NCBI RefSeq assembly: GCF_013350005.1
Contig: NZ_JABVWW010000018.1
Span: 1-56,668, forward strand
Source: Methylocystis silviterrae
GTDB lineage: Bacteria; Pseudomonadota; Alphaproteobacteria; Rhizobiales; Beijerinckiaceae
DNA: 56,668 nt
Reading direction: 5' to 3'
Shown here: piece after piece, positions 1 to 6,324 of the stretch
Numbering within the stretch: position 1 is the first letter of the stretch
How the letters are laid out: each line of letters opens with the position of its first letter
Notes under the pieces: generated by a model
Databases searched by the model: none
Seen by the model: the letters and a program-made list of their open reading frames with translations, nothing else
Told to the model about the DNA's origin: nothing
Position numbers and translations under genes: made by a program

Positions 1-69
1 ACTGAGCGCTCACGATCCCGTGGACTGAGCGCTCATGATCGTCTGGAATCAGTGCTCACGATCGCGTGG
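1..69. repeat. Three imperfect 23-bp tandem repeats
   Basis: Units at 1-23, 24-46 and 47-69 share the core ctgagcgctcacgatc with a few substitutions. Looser copies with a 23-24 bp period continue to about 115. On the minus strand the repeats run through the 3' end of the Gly/His/Trp-rich gene and past its stop codon, so that gene's tail was probably built by tandem expansion. The array may continue beyond the window edge. Confidence 0.75.
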
Positions 70-311
70 ATTACGCAACCGTGCCAGTCATAATGGCTCG
101 TATCGTGCCAATCGTAGTGGTCGTCATGGCGGTCCCAATGTCCACTGGGATGATAGTCCCAATGGCCATGATGGCGGCCTCTCCAATGGCCATAGCCCCA
201 ACCACCATGATCACCCCAACCGCCATCGCCATAGCCGTCCCAGGCCATAGCCGCAGTTGGGAGAGCCAAAGCAGCGGTCAAAGCCGTAACGAGAGATAGT
301 TTGCGCAACAT
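33..311 (-). CDS. Small exported Gly/His/Trp-rich protein
   Basis: A 92-residue protein. The start chosen is the ATG at 311, behind a GGAG ribosome site, because it begins a clean signal peptide (MLRKLSLVTALTAALALP, then AMA as the probable cleavage site). The mature part is almost entirely Gly, His, Trp, Asp and Tyr in short HWD/HYDWH repeats, which suggests metal binding (Cu, Zn or Ni) in the periplasm or outside the cell. No named family is recognised. The last ~20 residues are encoded by the 23-bp tandem repeats and lose the His/Trp pattern, so the C-terminus may be a frame-shifted tail. The function is inference only. Confidence 0.55.
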   Translation of the reverse strand: MLRKLSLVTALTAALALPTAAMAWDGYGDGGWGDHGGWGYGHWRGRHHGHWDYHPSGHWDRHDDHYDWHDTSHYDWHGCVIHAIVSTDSRRS

Positions 312-830
312 GCAAATCTCCTTCTGCCCCCAACGATCCATTTCCAGTCGGGGAAGCTGAACCCTCACTGAACGAGCAAGCTGACGATTGCCGTCGCCAA
401 GGCGCGTCATGCGACTCTGGATGTTTCGGTGGGCGTTTTCGTTCTTTACGCTCCACTTGAGCCTGTGCGGCGCAGGTGCAATCTTCTTTTAGGGGTTGCA
501 GGACGCCTGGGGCGTTTTTCATCACTGCTGTTCTCCTGCCCGGGCTGTACTGCCGCAACGGGCTGTACTGCACGGGTAACGCAAAGGGTCGCGTGGTTTC
601 CGAACCGGGAGAACACTTTACGCAGGGGCCGCATCGGCGGCGGTCGTAGTTCCGCTGCGCTGGCTGATCTCGCACGTTGGTTGGCGCGTTGCTGGCCGGG
701 CATTTTTTGCTTGCGATCCCATTCTTTCCGAGATGCCGAAAGCGTCGGCCGTTCGCGTCATTGCGCACGGTTGTCGACGCCCTAATTGTCGGCAAACGAT
801 GGGAGCTAAACAACTCCACGGAGGTGCATC
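312..830. other. Intergenic stretch without a supported gene
   Basis: Open frames exist on both strands, but they overlap each other, lack ribosome sites and resemble no family I know. Part of the stretch must be the upstream region of the Gly/His/Trp-rich gene (minus) and of the exported protein at 831 (plus). Confidence 0.5.
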
Positions 831-1508
831 ATGAACCATAATATTGCTCCGATGGCGGCGACCGCGGTGGCGATCTTCGGCTCGACCGCCCTGGCGCAAC
901 AAGCGCCTATGACTCATCCCACCACAATGGCCGCCGGCATGCATGACGCGAAAACGGATGCGGCCACCGCTGTGAAGATGGCGATGCGGAAGCTGTGGGA
1001 AGATCACATCACCTATACCCGCGGTTATATCGTCAGCGCCCTGGCCGATCTTCCGGACACCAACGCCGTCGCCACGCGACTCCTCAAGAATCAGGATGAC
1101 ATCGGCGACGCGATTAAGCCTTATTATGGCGAGAACGCAGGAAAGAAATTGTCTACTCTCTTGCGCGACCACATCCTTATCGCAACGGAAGTCGTCAAGG
1201 CCGCCAAGACCGGCGACAAGTCGGGGCTGGGCAGTGCGCAGAAGAAGTGGTCGGACAACGGCAAGGACATTGCGGCGTTCTTGAGCGGCGCAAATCCAAA
1301 CTGGGCCAAGAAAGATGTGGAAGAGATGCTGCAAAAGCATCTGGACTTGACGACAGGAGAGGTGGTCGGCCGACTCAATAAGGATTGGGCAGCTGACATC
1401 AAGGCATATGATGACGGTCACGTCCACATGCTGAAATTTGCCGACACGCTCACTGACGGGATCGCCAAGCAATTCCCCGATAAGTTCAAGAAAGAACCGG
1501 TCCTGTGA
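831..1508 (+). CDS. Exported helical protein of unknown function
   Basis: A 225-residue protein with a strong ribosome site (ggaggt, 7 nt before ATG). A signal peptide is visible, ending near ALAQQ. The mature part shows a repeated pattern: KLWEDHITYTRGYIVSA near residue 54, then LLRDHILIATEV near 105, then KHLDLTTGEVVGRL near 167. These recurring H..x..T/L helices suggest a four-helix bundle. From memory, this family is often labelled glycosyltransferase in databases, for which I see no basis: no nucleotide-sugar motif is present. The histidines could bind metal. It stands alone between spacers, so context gives no function. Confidence 0.75.
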   Translation: MNHNIAPMAATAVAIFGSTALAQQAPMTHPTTMAAGMHDAKTDAATAVKMAMRKLWEDHITYTRGYIVSALADLPDTNAVATRLLKNQDDIGDAIKPYYGENAGKKLSTLLRDHILIATEVVKAAKTGDKSGLGSAQKKWSDNGKDIAAFLSGANPNWAKKDVEEMLQKHLDLTTGEVVGRLNKDWAADIKAYDDGHVHMLKFADTLTDGIAKQFPDKFKKEPVL

Positions 1509-1609
1509 TCGTTTAGCGGTTCGAGCTTTTCCCTCTCCCGCCTATCGGGAGAGGGTCGCCGCGCGCGGATCCACCGGCTGCGATGCGCGCAGGCAGCGTA
1601 GGCCTATCG

Positions 1610-1812
1610 CTAGCGCCGCGATTGAAGCCTCCTAATAGCGTTCTTGACCTTCTCCCAATGTCCGGGCGGTCGGTTGCCATCCCACGCGCATCATCGTCAT
1701 GTTGCCGCAGTCGCGCTTCCAAATAGGCGCTCCCGCCGAAGCGTTCGATCAAAGCGCGCGCGTCGGATTCGACAAGTGGATCTAATTTGCGTCGACGAAG
1801 CCATTTGAACAT
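1610..1812 (-). pseudogene. Small conserved protein, apparently frameshifted
   Basis: Translation from the ATG at 1812 gives MFKWLRRRKLDPLV and then ALIERFGGSAYLEARLRQHD, resembling short alphaproteobacterial proteins with a Glu/Arg-rich helix. After the DDDA residues (about 1700) the original frame turns into unlikely sequence. One base shifted, it reads GNRPPGHWEKVKNAIRRLQS and stops at 1610-1612. The usual ending of such proteins is a PGHW-x-x-V helix, so a single-base frameshift best explains the picture. Function unknown. The shift could be a sequencing error. Confidence 0.55.
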
Positions 1813-1917
1813 GGAGCAGTTCCGCGTCATCTTCGGCTCCATCTGGCTCCGGAATCATTTCCAAAGCGATGGTCATCTTTACACCTAGCGCTTTCATGAA
1901 GAGAGTTGGAAATTAGC

Positions 1918-2399
1918 ATGCTGGCGCGTCCGCTCATCATTGCATTCCGGTAGTGTTCTCTGGCGCCTGCCTCGCCGACATCGTGGGGCGAGCCTCGGTC
2001 GTCGACGGCGATGCGATCGAGATCCATGGATAGGCGCATCCGCCTCCATGGGGTCGACGCGCCTGAAAAGGGGCAGCCGTGTTTTGATGCCGCAAACCCG
2101 ACCTATCGCTGTGGACAAAAAGCTGCGATGGCCTTGGACGAGTTTATCGGACAGTCGCCGGTATCGTGTCGAGAGAGGGACGTTGACCGCTACGGAAGAA
2201 CCGTCGCGGACTGTAGGGTTCGGGGCGAAGATATTGAGCTCTGGTTGGTCAGAAGCGGCCATGCTTTCGCGTATCGACGCTATTCGTCGGACTACATTGG
2301 CGCGGAGCAGGAGGCCGGAACAATCGTCGCGGTATATGGGCAGGACATATGCAGGCGCCTTGGGAATGGCGCAAAGAGCAACGCGACGCCATTCGATAG
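1918..2399 (+). pseudogene. Thermonuclease (SNase-like) with several frameshifts
   Basis: Pieces of a staphylococcal-nuclease fold protein are spread over three frames. The ATG at 1918 starts MLARPLIIAF; a shift gives GACLADIVGRASVVDGDAIE; a shift near 2029 gives RIRLHGVDAPEKGQ (the DAPE metal/active-site motif) and then DRYGRTVADC; a shift near 2325 gives RRGIWAGHMQAPWEWRKEQR and the stop. All canonical blocks are present in order, so this was an exported nuclease of about 160 residues. With at least three frame changes the product should be non-functional unless the sequence itself is in error. Confidence 0.75.
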
Positions 2400-2552
2400 C
2401 TTGGGCTGCGGCTTCACTTCCTCCAGCGCCGCTGCAAGAGAACCTCCCCACCGTGGATTAACGGCGGCGCGTTTTGCCGATGTGGGGAAGCTCGCCGATG
2501 CGCGATGCGCAGAAGCTTCGCCAGCTGAAAGATCGGCGTTCGTTCGTCAGAT

Positions 2553-3443
2553 TTACTTTCTCGAGACGTTCGTCTTGTCGAGCGCTGCCCGCAGGGCTAC
2601 AGCGAGTTTGACTGCGTCATCATGCGCCCAGAAATGCACGTAAAACGTCCGCGGTTCTTCGTTCAGCATGTGATTGTGAATAGCGGCGACTTCTATTCCA
2701 TTGGCGCGCAGCGCGGTTGTCAGCTCGACGACTTCGCTACCCAGCGCCGCGATATCGCCCGCGATCGCAGCTTTGCCGTCGCCCGTTGGCTGAAAATTGA
2801 TCACATTCGCTGATCCCATTGACGCAGGCACGACCATGTCACCCTCAGCCACTCTGTCCGCGCGAGGGATGCTGAACTGATAGACGCCGCCATTCACCTT
2901 GCCCTTTGTGCCGAGAGCTTCGTCGATCTTGGCGGCGTCGAGATCGAGTGGCGGCAGGTCGCGCGAGAGCGCGGCGCTTGGCGCTGGCGGCGTCTTGGTA
3001 AGGGCGAGCGCGGCGCGAATTGTTTCGGCCAATTTGCTCGCCTCGCCATGGCCCGCGACGTGCATGTAGAAAATCGGCGGCGACGCTCGCAGAAGATGAT
3101 TGTGAAGCGCCGTGACCTGGATACCTCCCCACAGAAGTGTCGTCATGACGGGGTTCGCCTCCGATTCCGTCACGACGAGATCGCCCATGATCGCTGCTTG
3201 GCCGTGCGCAGGCCTGAACGCCACCCAGCCGCCGAGCGCAAGGGCGGACTTGATCGTCACGCCATCGACAACGACGTTCAGGTCTGAGCGAGGGAAGTTA
3301 TAGCGATAAACGCCATCCGCCTGCGCAGACGTTCTGGCGAAAATGGCGTCGACCTGCTTGGCGTCGAATTCGCCGGCCGCTGCCACAGAAGCGAGAAGAG
3401 AGCAGCCGAGCGCCGCTACTTTGAGAACTACCTTGATCTGCAT
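2553..3443 (-). CDS. DUF1259 (LppY/LpqO-like) exported protein, ChrL-like
   Basis: A 296-residue protein beginning MQIKVVLKVAALGCSLLASVAAAGEF at the level of signal peptide (start 3443, GGAGG ribosome site). It holds two copies of the DUF1259 domain: residues ~25-155 and ~165-290. Each has a D-A-x-x-D-x-I-F/L start, a GDMVV/GDLVV block and a histidine motif (TALHNHLLRASPPIFYMH and AAIHNHMLNEEPRTFYVH). LppY/LpqO-type proteins (named ChrL in Arthrobacter) are known beside chromate resistance genes. This gene follows chrA with 60 bp between them, so it probably belongs to the same transcript. The HNH-like motifs suggest metal or oxyanion binding; the role is inferred. Confidence 0.85.
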   Translation of the reverse strand: MQIKVVLKVAALGCSLLASVAAAGEFDAKQVDAIFARTSAQADGVYRYNFPRSDLNVVVDGVTIKSALALGGWVAFRPAHGQAAIMGDLVVTESEANPVMTTLLWGGIQVTALHNHLLRASPPIFYMHVAGHGEASKLAETIRAALALTKTPPAPSAALSRDLPPLDLDAAKIDEALGTKGKVNGGVYQFSIPRADRVAEGDMVVPASMGSANVINFQPTGDGKAAIAGDIAALGSEVVELTTALRANGIEVAAIHNHMLNEEPRTFYVHFWAHDDAVKLAVALRAALDKTNVSRK

Positions 3444-3502
3444 GTCACATCCTCCCAGCGATGGATTTTGATTGAGAAGGCGGCCGTCCAAACGCCGAAG
3501 GG

Positions 3503-4879
3503 CTACGCACCGAATAGATAGAGCAGCACGCCCGCCGCCATGCAGGCGGCGAGCGTCTGTAACATCCCGACGTTGAAGCGGAACACTGCGATCATCGCGC
3601 CAGCTGTAAGAAGTAGCGCCCAAGGATTGACGCTCGCGAGCATGGGAGCCGCAAATGAAAGCCCAAACCCGTGCACCGCTACGACTTCGCCAAACAGAAC
3701 ATGGATTGCGAACCAGATCGCAAGATTGAGGATAACGCCGACGACTGCCGCCGTGATCGCTACGAGCGCGCCGGCGAGCGCCTTGTCGCCGCGCATCTTC
3801 TCGACAAAGGGCGCTCCAAGGAAAATCCACAAGAAGCACGGTGCAAAGGTCACCCATGTCGTAAGCAGCCCGCCGAGCGCGCCGGCGATTGACGGCGGCA
3901 ATGCGCCTGGTTGGCGATAGGCCGCCAGAAATCCCACGAATTGCAGCACCATAATCAGGGGCCCAGGCGTGGTTTCCGCCATCCCAAGACCATCGAGCAT
4001 TTCGCGCGACTGCAGCCAATGGAGATTGTCGACCGCCTGCTGCGCCACATAAGCGAGCACCGCATAGGCGCCGCCGAAAGTCACCATGGCCATCTTGCTA
4101 AAGAAGACCGCGATCTGGCTAAAGACGTTGGCCGGCCCGAGCAATGCGAGCAAGGCCGCGACGGGCGCAAGCCAGAGAATGAGCCAAATCGCTGCGACCT
4201 TTAGCGCGCTCACGGCCGAAGGCGTGGCAAGCGCGGAAAACCCGTCCCCAAACAGACTGCCGCCGTCAGCCGATGCGTTCGCGCCGCCGTGTCCGCCGCC
4301 GGCGAATTGTGAGAGCTTCGCCCTACCGCCGAAATATCCAATCAGACCCGCGCTCAGGATGATCAGCGGGAACGAAACGTCGAAAAAGAAAATCCCCACG
4401 AAGGCGGCGACGGCGAGCCCTTGCATGATGCGGTTCCTGAGAGCCCGCTTACCGACGCGCAGCACCGCCTGCAGAACGATCGCCAACACGGCGGCCTTCA
4501 GTCCGAAGAACGCGGCCGCGACGAAACCGAGCTTGCCAAGGAGCGCATAGATGATGCTTAGCGCCATGATCGCGACAGCGCCCGGCAGGACAAACAACCC
4601 TCCCGCCATCACGCCGCCGCGCGTCCCATGCATCAGCCAACCCACGTAAGTAGCGAGTTGCTGCGCCTCAGGGCCAGGAAGGAGCATGCAGTAGTTGAGC
4701 GCATGCAGGAAGCGCGTTTCGGAGAGCCAACGCTTCTCTTCAACCAGAACCCTGTGCATCAGCGCGATCTGGCCGGCGGGACCGCCAAAGCTCAGCAGAG
4801 CGATACGCGCCCAGACGCCCAACGCCTCCCGCAACGAGACGCCGTGATCCGCCGCCTGAATTTTCGTCGGCGCGTTCAT
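3503..4879 (-). CDS. chrA: Chromate efflux transporter ChrA (copy 1)
   Basis: A 458-residue CHR-family protein with about 10 membrane segments. The two homologous halves each carry the family signature: FGGPAG with LPGPEAQQLATY in the N half (residues ~30-80), and FGGAYAVLAYV with TTPGPLIMVLQFVGF in the C half (~280-330). It should export chromate from the cytoplasm using the proton motive force. The start is the ATG at 4879, whose first four bases overlap the chrB stop (ATGA), giving translational coupling. A second copy lies at 49963-51435 and is near-identical in most segments, but this one lacks the 30-residue C-terminal extension seen there. Confidence 0.93.
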   Translation of the reverse strand: MNAPTKIQAADHGVSLREALGVWARIALLSFGGPAGQIALMHRVLVEEKRWLSETRFLHALNYCMLLPGPEAQQLATYVGWLMHGTRGGVMAGGLFVLPGAVAIMALSIIYALLGKLGFVAAAFFGLKAAVLAIVLQAVLRVGKRALRNRIMQGLAVAAFVGIFFFDVSFPLIILSAGLIGYFGGRAKLSQFAGGGHGGANASADGGSLFGDGFSALATPSAVSALKVAAIWLILWLAPVAALLALLGPANVFSQIAVFFSKMAMVTFGGAYAVLAYVAQQAVDNLHWLQSREMLDGLGMAETTPGPLIMVLQFVGFLAAYRQPGALPPSIAGALGGLLTTWVTFAPCFLWIFLGAPFVEKMRGDKALAGALVAITAAVVGVILNLAIWFAIHVLFGEVVAVHGFGLSFAAPMLASVNPWALLLTAGAMIAVFRFNVGMLQTLAACMAAGVLLYLFGA

Positions 4880-5703
4880 GTGGTTTTCCCGGATTTGGTC
4901 GCAGGCCAGTTGTGCGGCTCGTCTGTCGCATCGCGACACCATCGATAGAAGGCGTCATAAAGCGCCAGTCCGGCATCAAGCTGGTCGAGATCGTCGGGAT
5001 ACATGCGCGATAGTCCGAGCGAGGCGGCAAGAAGTCCCGCCGCCTCTGGCGCGAGATCAGGCCGCGCCGTATCCGCGCCGCGCACGATGACCGAGAGCCT
5101 TTGCAGCGGCTCCAGGGCGAGCCCCCACTCGTCCAGCATCGTATCGAAGGTGCAGCACTCGCCGCGATGACTCCAGAAGGCGCCATCGATATCGAAGGGA
5201 GCGGCGGAAAAACGTTCGGCGACGCCTTGAACCTCCGCCGCCGAGACGAACAGAAAGACGGCGGCCGGATCGACGAAACGACGGATCAGCCAGGGACAGG
5301 CGATCCGATCAACCTTTGGGCGCGCGCGCGTGACCCATACGGTGCGCCCCAGTGCGTCGCGCGGCGGCAAATTAGCCTCTGGCACGAGCGGCCCGTTCGA
5401 TTGCGCCCAGGCGACATGTCCTCCGATCAGCACCTCGGCTGAATCGGCGCCGGCATGCCGCAGCCAGGCGGCGATACCTTCGCCGAGATCGTCGCCTTTC
5501 TGATCAATGATGATGGCAGCGCGGCCGGCAATTTCGCCGGCCCATTCGGTAACAGAAGCGTGAGGGCGTCGCGCTGCCCCAGGAACGAAGCGTGGATCGC
5601 TTTCCCATTCCCCGTCGGTCCGCACATCGATGAGCGCAGGACAATGTGGAACGCCGATGAGGCGCGCGAGCTTATCGGAAGAGATGGCGTTGATTAACGA
5701 CAT
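4876..5703 (-). CDS. chrB: Chromate resistance regulator/accessory protein ChrB (copy 1)
   Basis: A 275-residue protein with an N-terminal rhodanese-like domain (residues ~1-105: ALIDVRTDGEWESDPRFVPG and the VLIGGHVAW strand) followed by the ChrB domain (~120-270: WVTRARPKVDRIACPWLIRR, FDTMLDEWGL). The rhodanese active-site loop reads IIIDQKGDDLGEG, with no cysteine, so sulfurtransferase activity is unlikely and a sensing role fits better. ChrB proteins are needed for chromate-dependent expression of chrA. First gene of the operon, 22 nt below the conserved leader element, with AGGGGC as ribosome site. Confidence 0.92.
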   Translation of the reverse strand: MSLINAISSDKLARLIGVPHCPALIDVRTDGEWESDPRFVPGAARRPHASVTEWAGEIAGRAAIIIDQKGDDLGEGIAAWLRHAGADSAEVLIGGHVAWAQSNGPLVPEANLPPRDALGRTVWVTRARPKVDRIACPWLIRRFVDPAAVFLFVSAAEVQGVAERFSAAPFDIDGAFWSHRGECCTFDTMLDEWGLALEPLQRLSVIVRGADTARPDLAPEAAGLLAASLGLSRMYPDDLDQLDAGLALYDAFYRWCRDATDEPHNWPATKSGKTT

Positions 5704-5725
5704 GGCGCGCCCCTGGTGAAAAACC

Positions 5726-5810
5726 GGACGCGATTCTTGGGCATGTCGCCTCGTGGGGAGATCGCTTCCCCATGCGGTGAAGTTACATCAGACCCTGCCG
5801 CTAGTGTCAA
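5726..5810 (-). promoter_or_regulatory. Promoter plus structured leader of chr operon, copy 1
   Basis: On the minus strand a TTGACA box (5805-5810), 17-bp spacer and TGTAAC box (5782-5787) place the transcript start close to 5773. The next 48 nt (5773 down to 5726) are identical in three places of this window. They can fold into a GGGGA/TCCCC hairpin whose loop GCGAT is complementary to ATCGC 27 nt downstream (a pseudoknot), with a small GGC/GCC hairpin between. The same stretch also reads as a possible leader peptide starting MGKRSPHEATC. Either way it looks like cis-regulation of chrB. A comparative-genomics RNA motif called chrB has been proposed; I cannot confirm identity. Confidence 0.75.
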
Positions 5811-5977
5811 TAAGGTCTCAATGTCTCGCCGGGCTTGGATCATCGTCGCCGACGTCAGACCTGTTGACGTGCGGACACATTCTGCAACGGATCTTCGGGC
5901 GGCCCTGACCGTGGATCTATTGGCGGGGCGTTTTTCGCACCAGATTGACGGCAAGCGCTCATGCAGAGCATGTCGCC

Positions 5978-6006
5978 TTGACTCATTCTCCAGTTTACCT
6001 TTTTAT
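5978..6006 (+). promoter_or_regulatory. Promoter ahead of the cobalamin riboswitch
   Basis: TTGACT at 5978-5983 and TTTTAT at 6001-6006 with a 17-bp spacer. The transcript would begin near 6013, exactly where the riboswitch sequence starts. Confidence 0.6.
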
Positions 6007-6009
6007 CGG

Positions 6010-6192
6010 CGGTGATGGTTCCCTTCGGGGATCAAAAGGGAATGCGGTGAGTACGCGCATGCGTGCGATTCCGCGGCTGCCCCCGCAACTGTAAGCGGCG
6101 AGCTTTAGGACCAAAAAGCCACTGGGGAACAAACGCTCCCTGGGAAGGCGGTCCAAAGCGATGACCCGTGAGCCAGGAGACCTGCCGTCATT
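6010..6192 (+). promoter_or_regulatory. Cobalamin riboswitch
   Basis: Contains the ordered hallmarks of an adenosylcobalamin aptamer: a ggttcccttcgggg-type P2 arm, aaaagggaat, the gcccccgcaactgtaagcgg core (6078-6099) and the B12 box agccaggagacctgcc (6171-6186). It ends about 130 nt before the start of the TonB receptor at 6325, leaving room for an expression platform. With adenosylcobalamin bound, such leaders usually shut off downstream expression. This ties the whole operon 6325-11409 to corrinoid or cobalt supply. Confidence 0.93.
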
Positions 6193-6324
6193 CGTGGTCA
6201 CGCGCGAAAGCGTCGGGCGGGGTGCACCGAGGCGGTCGAATTCTGTCGCAAGGCGCGTTGAACGCCGATTGACGGCATAGACCTTTCGCAGTGACGGCCC
6301 ACGTTGCTGCGAGTCCATGCTCAC

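Noticed and set aside
1-69. Tandem 23-bp repeats as a CRISPR array
   Set aside because: Units are contiguous without spacers and vary internally.
618-1472. Long minus-strand open frame of 284 codons
   Set aside because: It lies opposite the clearly coding gene at 831-1508 and resembles no protein; a shadow frame in GC-rich DNA.
3444-4019. N-terminal extension of the DUF1259 gene
   Set aside because: The extra residues are antisense to nothing useful and out of frame with chrA, while the ATG at 3443 has a good ribosome site and a signal peptide.
5726-5773. Fluoride or manganese riboswitch for the chr leader
   Set aside because: The GGGGA hairpin is superficially similar, but the conserved cores of those classes are not present and the length is too short.
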